From: a virus
Direction: 5' to 3' (one strand)
IMG/VR virus record: IMGVR_UViG_3300048586_000149
Coordinates: 1 to 24,354 of that record
Length of the DNA: 24,354 nucleotides
In this document: piece after piece, positions 11,408-20,210 of the stretch
How the letters are laid out: the number at the start of each line of letters is the position of its first letter
Numbering within the stretch: position 1 is the first letter of the stretch
Translations under genes and position numbers: made by a program
The notes under the pieces: generated by a model
The model's database searches: none
What the model was told of the DNA's origin: nothing
Seen by the model: the letters and a program-made list of their open reading frames with translations, nothing else

Positions 11408-11728
11408 ATGCGTAAGCTCAGCCAGCTGCAGGTGTTGGAAATGGTGCTCAACAACTGGCACCGCAAGGAGTATCCCGCCGGCAGCTTCGGGCCGTCAGTA
11501 CGGGGCACGGCTTGGTTTCTCTGGGTGATTGTTCTGGCTGCCCTGGTCTTGGCCGCGCTGGCTGTGATCGTGCAGCTGTATCCCCAGCCGAAAGAACACT
11601 GCGACCACCGCCCCCGGGCCGGTGCGGATGTTGAATGTCCGCATGACGTGCAGGCGAAGGCGGGTAGGGAAGGGAAGGACGTTGTGCATGGCCTGGATTC
11701 TGCAGGCCCGCATGAGGTGCGCGCATGA
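11408..11728 (+). CDS. Small membrane protein, 106 aa
   Basis: The protein has a polar N-terminus (MRKLSQLQVLEMVLNNWHRK), one hydrophobic helix (AWFLWVIVLAALVLAALAVI, about 35-54) and a charged, His/Asp/Gly-rich C-terminal half. It is predicted to span the inner membrane once. Its stop overlaps the next start (ATGA, 11725-11728). The Shine-Dalgarno is weak (GGTGGTG). Function is unknown. Confidence 0.65.
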   Translation: MRKLSQLQVLEMVLNNWHRKEYPAGSFGPSVRGTAWFLWVIVLAALVLAALAVIVQLYPQPKEHCDHRPRAGADVECPHDVQAKAGREGKDVVHGLDSAGPHEVRA

Positions 11729-12303
11729 AGGCCGCCCGTCAATTTCTGCCGCCGCGGCAGTCGGTTATCTATGCGCACACGCGTCAGATGCTGGACAGCA
11801 CAGGCTGCAACTACACGTCGTTCGCAATGACGGTGGCCGAGAACTACATCGGCATGACCGCACCCGATGTGCGCCAGGTCAAGCTGCGTACCGGTGACGG
11901 CGCTGACCTGATCAAGGCCATGGACAACAACGCCCAGATCATTCGTCGCTACATGGATGGCACAGTCAAGACGCTGCCCGCCGATCTGGAAGATGCGTGG
12001 GTGATGAGCCTGCCCGAGCCGTATCGCAGCAACTGCGAACGCGACTTGGCGCGCAGGCGTGGTGTGCTGCCGGTGAAGCTGGTCAGCGATACCGAAGCTG
12101 ACCAGGCGGTGGGCATTGCCAACCTGATGTCGGAGTTCGGCGATCTGATTGCCGCGCTGTCGCCTGCGATGAGTGATGGGCGCATTGATGCAGAAGACTT
12201 GCCGCACGCTAGGAGAATCCTTGATGAGTCGGATGACCTGATCATCGCCATCACTGGTGTGCGCAGGCGCGTGCATGCGCTACTCCCCGGTGTCGAGCCC
12301 TGA
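11725..12303 (+). CDS. Hypothetical early phage protein, 192 aa
   Basis: A mostly helical protein beginning MKAARQFLPPRQSVIYAHTR. The segment ADLIKAMDNNAQIIRRYMDG resembles part of a helix-turn-helix, and LEDAWVMSLPEPYRSNCERD with ARRRGVLPV looks like a conserved block I associate with early regulatory proteins of prophages in this host group. The position between cro and the primase is where CII-type activators are found, but similarity to the CII family is not clear enough to assign. It ends in TGATG overlap with the next gene. Confidence 0.7.
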   Translation: MKAARQFLPPRQSVIYAHTRQMLDSTGCNYTSFAMTVAENYIGMTAPDVRQVKLRTGDGADLIKAMDNNAQIIRRYMDGTVKTLPADLEDAWVMSLPEPYRSNCERDLARRRGVLPVKLVSDTEADQAVGIANLMSEFGDLIAALSPAMSDGRIDAEDLPHARRILDESDDLIIAITGVRRRVHALLPGVEP

Positions 12304-12524
12304 TGCTTATGGCCAGGGGGAGGCCGCCACACTGGAACCGCAGCGTCATTGCACATCCAAACGTGCATGCGAACGCGGGTTTGGTGCGTGCGATGACTGA
12401 GCTATACAGCGACGCACCTGGTCTGGCTGGAGACGATGCGCTGGCTGAGAAAGCGCGATACCGCATCGAGGATGACGCCAAGCGCACGTGCCAAGGTGTT
12501 CTGGTGCTTGAGGTCAAGGCATGA
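12303..12524 (+). CDS. Hypothetical protein, 73 aa
   Basis: Small protein starting MLMARGRPPHWNRSVIAHPN, with a helical centre (ALAEKARYRIEDDAKRTCQG) and ending VLVLEVKA. It overlaps the upstream stop by one base and the primase start by four (ATGA), so it is translated in a coupled chain. The second Met (12309) could also serve. No function is recognised. Confidence 0.65.
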   Translation: MLMARGRPPHWNRSVIAHPNVHANAGLVRAMTELYSDAPGLAGDDALAEKARYRIEDDAKRTCQGVLVLEVKA

Positions 12525-13642
12525 ACGAGCGTCGCATCAATGACGTAGAGCGCGCTCGCTTGTGCGAGCAAGCCAACCTGGTTGACCTGATCGGTGGATC
12601 CATCCAGCTGAAGAAGCGCGGCAAGAATTACGTGGGGTGTTGCCCGTTCCATGGAGAGCGCACGCCCAGTTTCAACGTGATTCCGTCAAAGCAATATTTC
12701 CACTGCTACGGATGCGGCAAGAACGGCGACGCCATCACCTGGTTGATTGAGCAGCATGGACTGGATTTCGTCGAGGCTTGCAAGTGCCTCGATGAACGGG
12801 CTTTCGAAAGGCTGGATCTGACCACCGCCCGCATCATCGCGCCTGCGCCGGAGGCTGTCCCCGACGTGCGGCTGGTGCCGCTGCTGCCTGTGCCCCGCGA
12901 TGCGCCTTCGCTGTTCGGGACTGATGGTTGGACAGTGCCCATATTCAACCCGGGCAAGAATAAGGCATCCAAGTGGAAGCCACTGCGGGCCGACGAATAT
13001 CGAGACGGTGAGGGTGGTCTGCTGGGCTACGTGTTACGGGCGGAATTCAAGGACGACAGCGGCAAGTTCACGAAGGTGACGCCGACGGTCACGTACTGCA
13101 TCAAGCCCGATGGCAGCAAGACGTGGGCGCTGTGCCTGTTCCCCATCCTGCGCCCGTTGTGCGGCCTTGATGAGCTTGCGGCGAAGCCTGACGCGCCTGT
13201 TTTGATCGTGGAGGGCGAAAAGTGCCGCGCCGCTAGCGCTGGCGCGTTGCCGATGTACGCGACGGTGACATGGCCAGGCGGCAGCAACGGCTTGGGTGGC
13301 ACGTCGTGGCATGACGCCGTGAAGGGTCCGCACTACACGCAGCCGCTTGTGGACTGGTCTGCCATGGCCGGCCGCGATGCGGTGTTGTGGCCCGATGCCG
13401 ATGAGGCGGGACAGCGCGTGATGCTTGGCCACAAAGATTCCAGCGGGCGATGGCATCCGGGCGTGGTGGATTTTTTGACCCGCGCAGGAGCTCGCTCCAT
13501 TCGAATGATTGATACCACTGGGCAGCCGAAAGGCTGGGATATAGCCGACGCGCTAGATCCTGCTGGCAATGGTTGGTCGCCGCCTCAACTTGCTGCATGG
13601 GCCAAAGAGCGCGTGGTGCAGGTCGAAGTTCACCGGGTATGA
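12521..13642 (+). CDS. Phage DNA primase (CHC2 zinc finger plus Toprim)
   Basis: This 373-residue protein should make RNA primers for phage replication. The CHC2-type zinc domain is clear: CPFH (41-44), RTPSFNV, CYGC (62-65), then GKNGDAITWLIEQHG. A linker of about 130 residues follows, then a Toprim fold with LIVEGEK (228-234, metal-binding Glu 231) and VLWPDADEAGQ (288-298, Asp 292 and 294). C-terminal KGWDIADAL is typical of phage primase/Toprim proteins. It overlaps both neighbours by ATGA. Together with the VapE-type helicase just downstream it forms the replication module. Confidence 0.92.
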   Translation: MNERRINDVERARLCEQANLVDLIGGSIQLKKRGKNYVGCCPFHGERTPSFNVIPSKQYFHCYGCGKNGDAITWLIEQHGLDFVEACKCLDERAFERLDLTTARIIAPAPEAVPDVRLVPLLPVPRDAPSLFGTDGWTVPIFNPGKNKASKWKPLRADEYRDGEGGLLGYVLRAEFKDDSGKFTKVTPTVTYCIKPDGSKTWALCLFPILRPLCGLDELAAKPDAPVLIVEGEKCRAASAGALPMYATVTWPGGSNGLGGTSWHDAVKGPHYTQPLVDWSAMAGRDAVLWPDADEAGQRVMLGHKDSSGRWHPGVVDFLTRAGARSIRMIDTTGQPKGWDIADALDPAGNGWSPPQLAAWAKERVVQVEVHRV

Positions 13643-14979
13643 CTGTGCCGAAGAAACTGACAGTGATCGTGGGCGGTGGTAGTCCGCCAGGCGGCGGGCA
13701 GACCGGCGCCGACGATTGGCAAAACAAGCTGACCTGCACCAAAGACGGTGCGGTCCAAGCCGCCATGCACAACCTGATGCTGATTCTGGAAATGGATCCG
13801 CAACTGGCTGGGCTGTTGGCGCTGGATGAGTTCGCCAACCGCGTGGTCGTGCGCCGAGCGCCGCCGTGGAGTGGCGGCAACGACGGTGAGTTCACTGAGC
13901 TGGATGGCGTTGAGCTTTCGGCCTGGTTGGGCTCACCGGATCGATACCAGATGATCGTGAAGTCATCCATGGTGCTGGAGGCCGTTGAAGCGGTAGCGCG
14001 TCGACACAAGTTCCACCCGGTGCGTGATTACCTGCGCACCTTGAAGTGGGACGGCGAGCCCCGGTTGCGGCGACTGTTCGTGGATCACTTCGGTGCAACG
14101 GATGATGAGTATCACCAGCGCGTTGCTGAGATATTCATGGTCAGCGCCGCGGCCCGCATTCTGCGCCCAGGCTGCAAGGTTGACACGATGCTGGTGCTCG
14201 AAGGCGGGCAAGGGCTCGGTAAAACCCGCGTGACGCAAGTCCTGTTCGGCGGTGACCGGTGGTACATGGATGCGCAGCGCAGCCCCGCTGAAAAAGACTT
14301 CTATCAGGACATCGTGGGGAAGTGGGGTGTGGAGATCGGCGAGATGACGTCGTTCTCCAAGGCTGAGACCAACAAGGTCAAGCAAACACTTTCCGCCACC
14401 AGTGACACGTACCGGCCCAGCTATGGCCGCTACAGCCGCACCTTTCCGCGGCAGTGCGTCTTCATCGGCACTACCAACGAGAACGAGTGGCAACGCGACC
14501 ACACCGGTGGGCGTCGCTTTCTGCCTGTAGGCGTGACACGTGTGGACGTGAGTGCGATTGAAGCCGTGCGCGACCAGCTGTGGGCTGAGGCTGTGGCGCT
14601 GTTGGATGATGGTTTGGATTGGTGGGTGTTGCCCTCGGATGCGAAAGACCAACAGGACGAGCGTTACCTGGAGGATTCGTGGTCCGAGCCGATCAGCCGA
14701 TGGTTAGACGGGCGAGCGCCCAGCAGCGACAAGGTGGATGTGTATGCAGGGATCGAGATGTGCCAGAACCCTTACATCGTCACTGAGTGCTCAACGACCG
14801 AGATCCTGACTCGCGCCCTGCACATCGATCTTGCGCGGCATACCAAGCAGGATCAGATGCGCGTGGCCGCAATCATGACGCGCCTTGCTTGGGATAAGTA
14901 CCGACCTCAACGTTATGGAACGCGGGTGTGGCTGTGGCTTCGGACTGGGCCATATAGGGGGGGCGATGCGCCAGCCTGA
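13639..14979 (+). CDS. VapE-family phage replication helicase/ATPase
   Basis: A 446-residue protein of the virulence-associated E family, P-loop ATPases that work with a primase in phage and island replication. It shows HPVRDYLRTLKWDGEPRL (about 126-143), the Walker A motif GGQGLGKT (189-196), KDFYQDIVGKWGVEIGEM with an acidic Walker B-like site, then RQCVFIGTTNENEWQRD and GGRRFLPV, all family hallmarks. I chose the ATG at 13639, which overlaps the primase stop (ATGA). The C-terminus (MRVAAIMTRLAWDKYRPQ) is a winged-helix-like end. Immediately after it comes a repeat-rich non-coding region that may be its site of action. Confidence 0.92.
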   Translation: MTVPKKLTVIVGGGSPPGGGQTGADDWQNKLTCTKDGAVQAAMHNLMLILEMDPQLAGLLALDEFANRVVVRRAPPWSGGNDGEFTELDGVELSAWLGSPDRYQMIVKSSMVLEAVEAVARRHKFHPVRDYLRTLKWDGEPRLRRLFVDHFGATDDEYHQRVAEIFMVSAAARILRPGCKVDTMLVLEGGQGLGKTRVTQVLFGGDRWYMDAQRSPAEKDFYQDIVGKWGVEIGEMTSFSKAETNKVKQTLSATSDTYRPSYGRYSRTFPRQCVFIGTTNENEWQRDHTGGRRFLPVGVTRVDVSAIEAVRDQLWAEAVALLDDGLDWWVLPSDAKDQQDERYLEDSWSEPISRWLDGRAPSSDKVDVYAGIEMCQNPYIVTECSTTEILTRALHIDLARHTKQDQMRVAAIMTRLAWDKYRPQRYGTRVWLWLRTGPYRGGDAPA

Positions 14980-14986
14980 CTCGCGA

Positions 14987-15223
14987 CCTGCCCAACCAGG
15001 TTGGACGTGCCCAACCTGCTGCCCAACCTCTATAGCTAGCAGGGACGGGCGGCCGTCCAACCTGCCCAACCTTTTCTCCATGCGCACGTGTAAGAGAGTG
15101 GCTCGGTACTTCCTCTATGTATGTTCGTACAGGTTAGGCAGGTTAGGCAGGTTGGACGCAGCCAGCAATGGCGTGGGTTTCCGCCTGCCTAACCTATGCG
15201 CTATTGGTTGGGCAGGTATGGCA
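14987..15223. repeat. Cluster of 9-bp motif TGCCYAACC in both orientations
   Basis: The non-coding stretch 14980-15384 holds eight exact copies of TGCCYAACC or its complement: 14989, 15008, 15020, 15063 and 15186 in plus orientation, and 15132, 15141 (tandem) and 15206 in minus orientation. Near copies are CGTCCAACC (15054), GGTTGGACG (14999, 15150) and GGTATGGCA (15215). CCAACC-A-GGTTGG (14992-15004) is a small palindrome. Iterons directly after a primase/helicase pair suggest a replication origin or a protein-binding control region. No convincing gene is seen here; the open frame across it has a biased composition. Confidence 0.7.
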
Positions 15224-15247
15224 GGACGTTTCACGGGAATCCCTAGG

Positions 15248-15286
15248 GGCGTTCAGGTTAGCGGCGCCTGTTCGAACCTGAACGCC
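15248..15286. repeat. Perfect 12-bp inverted repeat upstream of terminase
   Basis: GGCGTTCAGGTT (15248-15259) and AACCTGAACGCC (15275-15286) form a perfect 12-bp stem with a 15-base loop. No T tract follows in either direction, so it is not a typical terminator. It could be a cos- or pac-related structure, an origin hairpin or an RNA control element ahead of the packaging genes. Confidence 0.6.
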
Positions 15287-15384
15287 AAGCTGAACAATGG
15301 GTCCTCCCTGGGGGTCGTGGTTACGGGTAATTCGGACCTCGGTTTGTCGCTAGTCACAAGGGTGATTCAGCGGGGGGGGTTGTA

Positions 15385-15933
15385 ATGGAAGGGCTCACTG
15401 TCCCGCTCACTCAGGCGGAGTTCGGCGAGTTGATCGGCGTCACGCAGCAGGCGGTCGCCGGTCTATTGCAGCGCGGCGTGCTGGTCGATGGCGCCGCTGG
15501 TGAGGATTGGCTGATCGCGTACTGCGAACACCTGCGCGAGATTGCCGCTGGCCGCGGCGGAGAGGAGGGCGTCCGCCTGAATCTTGAGAACACCAGGGCG
15601 ACCATCCGCGGCAAGAACGCCGACAACGCACGCAAGGAACTCGCGCTCGCTGAGAAGCGGCGCGAGCTCATGCCCACCTATCTACTGGAAGAAGTGCTCG
15701 CGAAAGCCAGCTCTCGCGCTGGCCGCATCCTGGACACGATCCCGGGCGAGGTCCGCCGCCGGCTGCCGCAGCTCACCAGCAGCGACATCGCCGCCGTGAC
15801 CGCGACGGTTGCCCGCGCACGCAACCTGGCGGCGCAGGTATCGCTCGCCGACCTTGAGATCAGCATCGACGCCGCTGCCGACCAGGACGCAGAAAGCGAC
15901 GAAGCCCTGCAGGCCGAGGCGGACGCGGCATGA
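15385..15933 (+). CDS. Terminase small subunit (Nu1-like)
   Basis: This 182-residue protein should recognise the phage packaging site and recruit the large subunit. The N-terminus is a winged-helix DNA-binding domain of the Nu1 type (TQAEFGELIGVTQQAVAGLL, QRGVLVDG). A long charged helix follows (ADNARKELALAEKRRELMP) and then a helical C-terminal part for large-subunit contact. The end is acidic. A G-rich Shine-Dalgarno lies upstream of the ATG. It overlaps the large subunit gene by ATGA, the usual coupling of the two terminase genes. Confidence 0.88.
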   Translation: MEGLTVPLTQAEFGELIGVTQQAVAGLLQRGVLVDGAAGEDWLIAYCEHLREIAAGRGGEEGVRLNLENTRATIRGKNADNARKELALAEKRRELMPTYLLEEVLAKASSRAGRILDTIPGEVRRRLPQLTSSDIAAVTATVARARNLAAQVSLADLEISIDAAADQDAESDEALQAEADAA

Positions 15934-18011
15934 GCCTCATGCGCATCGACACCCAGCAGCTGGTGGAGATCGACCGCCGGCTGAAGCGCGGCATGCTCGC
16001 CCTGGCGGTGCCGGAACCAGAAACCCTGAACCAGTGGGCGGAACACAACTTCTACCTGTCGGCCGAATCCTCCTACGTCGAGCAAGGCTGGACGCCCTGG
16101 CCATTCCAGCGGGCCATCCTGTCGGTCTTCAGCAACGACGACGTGCAAGAGGTCGACGTGAAGAAGTCGGCCCGCATCGGGTACACGAAGATGCTGCTCG
16201 CCGGCCTCGGATATTTCGCCGCCCATAAGCGCCGCAACCAGGCGCTGTGGCAGCCCACGGATTCGGACGCCGAGGACTTCGTGAAGTCGGAACTGGATCC
16301 AATGCTGCGCGACGTCGAGGCCATGCACGTCGTGTTCCCGTCGCACCTGCAGCGTCACAAAGACAACACGCTCACGCAGAAGCGCTTCGTGGGCAGCGTG
16401 CTGCGCGTCTTGGGTGGCAAGGCCGCAAAGAACTACCGCCGCATCTCCATAGACCGCGCCTGGTTGGATGAGTTGTCGGCTTTCGATCGCGATATCGAAA
16501 AGGAAGGCGATCCGCGCAGCCTGGCGAAGAAGCGCCTTGAGGGTGCTACGTTCCCACAACTGGTCTGCGGCAGCACGCCAAAGCTCAAAGGCTTCTGCCT
16601 TATCGATGACGCCTTCATCGCGGCGGATGAGCGCTTCACTTTCCAGATTCCATGCCCGCACTGCCACACGCACCACCCGTTGTCGTGGGGCGGCAAAGAC
16701 GAACCCCATGGATTGAAATGGCGTGATGGCAATCCCGCGACTGCATATCACCTTTGCCCGCACTGCGCGTCTCCCATCACCCAGGCGGACTACTTCAATG
16801 CAGCTGACGGGGGCGTCTGGATAAACGACAGCGACGCCGTATGGCTGCTGGATGACGGCACATTCACTACGCCGGAAGGCGCGCAGCTCGACGCGCCTAA
16901 GCACATAGCCTTGCACGTGTGGACTGCGTACAGCCCATCAGTGCAGTGGTCGGAGATCGTCAAAGAATTCCTGGCGGCCTACGAGAAAATGCAGGAAGGC
17001 GACGACACCAAAATGAAGGCGTTCGTCAACCTGACGCGTGGCGAGACGTGGGAAGGTGACATCGAGAAGACCGATGTCGACGACTTGAAGAATCGTGCGG
17101 AGCCTTTCGCACTGCGCCGCATGCCACGCGACTGCCTGCTGTTGCTGTGTGGCCTGGACACACAGGACAACCGCATCGAGGCGGCGGTGTGGGGCTATGG
17201 CCTAGGCGGGCAGATGTGGACGATCGACCACATGGTGTTCTTCGGCAATCCTGCGCTGCCCGAAGTATGGGCTGATGTCGAGGAGTTCCTGCGCACTTCG
17301 GAGTACGAGCACAGCTGCGGGTTTCCTCAGAAGATCTACGCAAGTGCGATCGACTCCGGTGGCCACCATGCCGATGCCGTGTACGCGTTCGCACACCGCC
17401 TGAAGTCAATGCGCGTGCACGCAGTCAAAGGTGCCAGTGGCCGCGAGCGTTCGATCGATAACGGAAACGCCCGGGTTTCCTACAAGTGGAATGGCAAGGT
17501 AGAGAAGCAAGGTCCCGTGTTGTGGCAGGTCGGCACGAACTTGGCAAAGGACCGTTTCCAGGCACGCATGACGGTCGGCGCTCCTGGTCCGGGCTACGTG
17601 CACTTCTCAAGTGAGCTCTCTGACGAATGGTACAAGCAGCTGGCCGGTGAAGTTCGTGCGTTCAAGCGGACGGCCAAGGGCACTGAGTCTCGCTGGACTG
17701 CGACCCGGAAGCGCATTGAGGTCAAGGACTGTCTCACCTATGCGATCTGGCTCGAGGAGCGCCTGGATCTCTGGCTTCCCAAGAAAGCGAATTGGTGGAA
17801 GCAGCTTGAACAAGCGGTGCAACCGCCGAACGATTTATTCACTGGCGCAGACGCAGTCCAGTTGGATTCCCGTCAAACACCACCAAGCCCGCCGCGCAGG
17901 TCGGCTGCCGATGATTCCCGTGAAACATCGCGGAGCCTGGATGGCGATAGCGACCTGCCCACCAACACCAAACCAGCCCGGCGCCGCAAGGGCTGGGTGG
18001 ATGCCAACTGA
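15930..18011 (+). CDS. Terminase large subunit, GpA family
   Basis: The 693-residue DNA packaging motor has the lambda gpA layout: PWPFQRAIL (57-64), a Walker A-like KSARIGYTKM (79-88), and RISIDRAWLDEL (171-182) at the Walker B position. VCGSTPKLKG follows (212-221), then a Cys4 zinc ribbon (CPHC 242-245 and CPHC 276-279) characteristic of GpA proteins. The endonuclease half begins with LLCGLDTQDNRIEAAVWGYG, whose Asp residues are expected to bind metal. The C-terminal 60 residues are polar and would contact the portal. Length agrees with family members (about 640-700). It indicates a lambda-like, probably cos-type, packaging strategy. Confidence 0.95.
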   Translation: MSLMRIDTQQLVEIDRRLKRGMLALAVPEPETLNQWAEHNFYLSAESSYVEQGWTPWPFQRAILSVFSNDDVQEVDVKKSARIGYTKMLLAGLGYFAAHKRRNQALWQPTDSDAEDFVKSELDPMLRDVEAMHVVFPSHLQRHKDNTLTQKRFVGSVLRVLGGKAAKNYRRISIDRAWLDELSAFDRDIEKEGDPRSLAKKRLEGATFPQLVCGSTPKLKGFCLIDDAFIAADERFTFQIPCPHCHTHHPLSWGGKDEPHGLKWRDGNPATAYHLCPHCASPITQADYFNAADGGVWINDSDAVWLLDDGTFTTPEGAQLDAPKHIALHVWTAYSPSVQWSEIVKEFLAAYEKMQEGDDTKMKAFVNLTRGETWEGDIEKTDVDDLKNRAEPFALRRMPRDCLLLLCGLDTQDNRIEAAVWGYGLGGQMWTIDHMVFFGNPALPEVWADVEEFLRTSEYEHSCGFPQKIYASAIDSGGHHADAVYAFAHRLKSMRVHAVKGASGRERSIDNGNARVSYKWNGKVEKQGPVLWQVGTNLAKDRFQARMTVGAPGPGYVHFSSELSDEWYKQLAGEVRAFKRTAKGTESRWTATRKRIEVKDCLTYAIWLEERLDLWLPKKANWWKQLEQAVQPPNDLFTGADAVQLDSRQTPPSPPRRSAADDSRETSRSLDGDSDLPTNTKPARRRKGWVDAN

Positions 18012-18022
18012 GCGAAACCACC

Positions 18023-18343
18023 ATGGCCGAAGACGCAAAAGCTGACGAAATGACCGACACCCTACGCACCTCCTTTGCGGAAAGCATCCGCCGTGGCGTG
18101 CCGGATATTCCTGCGCATCACGCACTGCAAATGGCGGATGCACTCTGTGCGGTCCAGGCCGATGTGTTGGCGGGGCTTCGTGTCACGTATAGAGCTCGAC
18201 CAGAAGTGGATGTGGAAGCGATTGCTGAGGACTGGCGGCAAGGGCGATCAATTGGCGAGATTGTGGAAAAGCACAAGGTCAGTCGATCGATGGCCTATAA
18301 GTGCCACCCCAGCAAGACTGTGCGTCCGGCAAAGCAGGGCTGA
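18023..18343 (+). CDS. Small HTH protein (Mor-like ending), 106 aa
   Basis: The N-terminal half is helical (MTDTLRTSFAESIRRGVPDI). The C-terminal half carries a clear helix-turn-helix, VDVEAIAEDWRQGRSIGEIV followed by KHKVSRSMAYK. This reminds me of the Mor/C activator group and of small HTH proteins found beside terminase genes in prophages. It starts 11 bases after the TerL stop in the late operon, so it may tune late transcription. A role is inferred from fold only. Confidence 0.7.
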   Translation: MAEDAKADEMTDTLRTSFAESIRRGVPDIPAHHALQMADALCAVQADVLAGLRVTYRARPEVDVEAIAEDWRQGRSIGEIVEKHKVSRSMAYKCHPSKTVRPAKQG

Positions 18344-18399
18344 AAATAGTCCACAGAAAACCGTGATCGTGGACAGATAGATGTATAGCTTGGGCGTCC

Positions 18400-18618
18400 A
18401 TGAGCACCCAAGCGCGTCTGGACAACTACCTTGCCGCTGAAGCCCGCATCCTCACGCGGGGCTTCAGCTTGCGGCTTGGTGAGCGTCAGCGACAGGAGGC
18501 GGAGCTCGCCGAGATCCGCAAAGCCATCACCCAGTTGCAGCGTGAACTGACCGCGCAAACGGGTGCCGGCACTGGCCGCGGAAGCCTGCGTTACAGCACT
18601 GCGGTGTTCAACAAGTGA
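18400..18618 (+). CDS. Head-tail joining protein candidate (gpW position, DUF6148-like)
   Basis: A 72-residue protein, MSTQARLDNYLAAEARILTR then LRLGERQRQEAELAEIRKAI, predicted as two helices and a short strand. It sits between terminase and portal, exactly where lambda gpW (68 aa) is encoded, and its length and pattern match the short DUF6148-type proteins in that position. It probably plugs the portal after packaging. Its stop overlaps the portal GTG start (GTGA). Confidence 0.75.
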   Translation: MSTQARLDNYLAAEARILTRGFSLRLGERQRQEAELAEIRKAITQLQRELTAQTGAGTGRGSLRYSTAVFNK

Positions 18619-20210
18619 ATCTTCTGGATTCCGCCATCGCCGCGGTTTCGCCGGCGCTCGCGATCAAGCGCGCCCAGGCGCGCAACGTGCTTGCGGCATA
18701 TGAAGGCGGCAAATCAACCAAGCGCCGCAAGAAAAACAAAGACAACAGCACGGGCGAGCGGCAGGTGGTGCGTGACGCCGCAACGGTGCGCGCCACCATG
18801 CGCGATCTGGAGCGCAACCACGATCTGCTCCGTGGTGCGCTGCTAACGCTGACGCGCAGTGTTATCGGCCCAGCGGGTATCAGCGTCGAGCCCACTCCGC
18901 GGATTGGCAAGCCAGGCGCCGAGAACTACGACGATATCGACGACGACTTCGCTCGCGACTTGCTCAACCTGTGGCGCGAGTGGACCGCCAGCCCGGAAGT
19001 TACGCGCACCATGTCCTGGGTGCAGGCGCAGGAACTGGCTTGCCGGTCCTGGCTTCGTGATGGCGAGATGTTCGTGCAACTGGTCGAAGGCAACGGTGCC
19101 TTCATCCGTCATGCCTCGCGGATCCCGCTGTCTCTGGAATTGCTGGAGGCGGACGTAGTGCCGCTGAATTACGACAGTGACACCCCGAATATCCAGGCAG
19201 GCATCGAGCGCAACGAGTGGGGCCAGCCCATCGCGTATCACGTCCACAAGCGTCACCCCGGCAACGGTGGGTGGTTCGTCGAGAACGATCTGAAGCGGGT
19301 GCCGGCCGAACGCTTCCTGCATCTTGCCGTACGCGAGCGTCTGTCTGGCCTTCGTGGCATCAGCCTGTTCGCCAGCGCCATTGATCGTCTGCTCGACATC
19401 AAGGACTACGAAGAATCCGAGCGGACCGCCGCACGCATCGCCGCACGCATCGCGGCATTCATCAAGCGCGACAAAGACATGGACGGCTACGTGCCGCCCA
19501 CCAACGACGATGGCAGCGCAGTGGAGCGCGACTTCCTTCTCGAGGCTGGTGCGATTTTCACCGACCTGATACCAGGCGAAGAGATCGAGATGGTCAACCC
19601 GAATCGCCCCAACACTGCGCTGGGCGATTTCCGCATGAACATGCTGCGTGCTGCCTCGCGCCCTGCGCAGCTCAGCTATTCCAGCTTTGCCGGCGACTAC
19701 GACGGCACGTACTCCGCGCAGCGCCAGGAGCTGGTCGAGTCTTACGACGGCTACCGCATGCTCACGCAACAATTCGTGTCGCGCTTCATCCAGCCCGTCT
19801 GGGAACGCTTCGTGCAGATGGCCATTGTGTCGGGGCAGTTGAAAGTGCCGGCACACATCCGGCCCGAGACCGTTGCTCAAGCGGAATTCCGCGGCCCGAA
19901 GATGCCGTGGATTGATCCGAAGAAAGAAGCCGACGCGATGTTGCTCATGTCGCGTGGCGGCATCCAGTCGCTGCAGCAGCTCATCGCCGAGCGTGGTGGT
20001 CGCTTGCAGGACGTGTTCGAACAGCTGCGTCGCGAGCGCGCCTTGGCGGATGAACTTGGCCTGGTGCTGGAGTCTGACGCACGCAACACGCTATCGACAG
20101 CACAGCAGTCACCAGCGCCAGAAGAGCCTGAAGAAGAAGAGAAAACTCGTCGCGGACCGCGCAGTCGCGCCGCTCGCATGCGCCTGGTCAATAACGGAGA
20201 CACCGTCTGA
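18615..20210 (+). CDS. Phage portal protein, lambda gpB family
   Basis: The 531-residue portal ring subunit starts with GTG overlapping the previous stop. It has the conserved blocks ATVRATMRDLERNHDLLRGA, VIGPAGISVEP, LACRSWLRDGEMFVQLVEG, LELLEADVVPL, GIERNEWGQPIAYHV, RVPAERFLHL, ERLSGLRGISLF and SYSSFAGDYDGTYSAQRQE, which identify the lambda-type portal family. It forms the dodecameric channel at one capsid vertex through which DNA passes. The C-terminus is acidic then basic (EEPEEEEKTRRGPRSRAAR), probably exposed. Its stop overlaps the next start by one base. Confidence 0.95.
   Translation: MNLLDSAIAAVSPALAIKRAQARNVLAAYEGGKSTKRRKKNKDNSTGERQVVRDAATVRATMRDLERNHDLLRGALLTLTRSVIGPAGISVEPTPRIGKPGAENYDDIDDDFARDLLNLWREWTASPEVTRTMSWVQAQELACRSWLRDGEMFVQLVEGNGAFIRHASRIPLSLELLEADVVPLNYDSDTPNIQAGIERNEWGQPIAYHVHKRHPGNGGWFVENDLKRVPAERFLHLAVRERLSGLRGISLFASAIDRLLDIKDYEESERTAARIAARIAAFIKRDKDMDGYVPPTNDDGSAVERDFLLEAGAIFTDLIPGEEIEMVNPNRPNTALGDFRMNMLRAASRPAQLSYSSFAGDYDGTYSAQRQELVESYDGYRMLTQQFVSRFIQPVWERFVQMAIVSGQLKVPAHIRPETVAQAEFRGPKMPWIDPKKEADAMLLMSRGGIQSLQQLIAERGGRLQDVFEQLRRERALADELGLVLESDARNTLSTAQQSPAPEEPEEEEKTRRGPRSRAARMRLVNNGDTV

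Noticed and set aside
10759-12276. 505-codon minus-strand frame
   Set aside because: It runs antisense through cro and the 192-aa gene with Arg/Ser/His-rich composition and no recognisable domain, so it is a GC shadow.
14885-15385. 166-codon plus-strand frame after the VapE helicase
   Set aside because: It starts inside the helicase gene in another frame, then crosses the iteron region and the long inverted repeat with a low-complexity product; no ribosome site is seen.
15678-16916. 412-codon minus-strand frame
   Set aside because: It is antisense to both terminase genes, whose domains are clear.
18349-18374. Six-base inverted repeat GTCCAC...GTGGAC before the head-tail joining gene, as a terminator
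   Set aside because: Short stem with a long loop and no T tract; it lies in a continuous late operon where termination is not expected.
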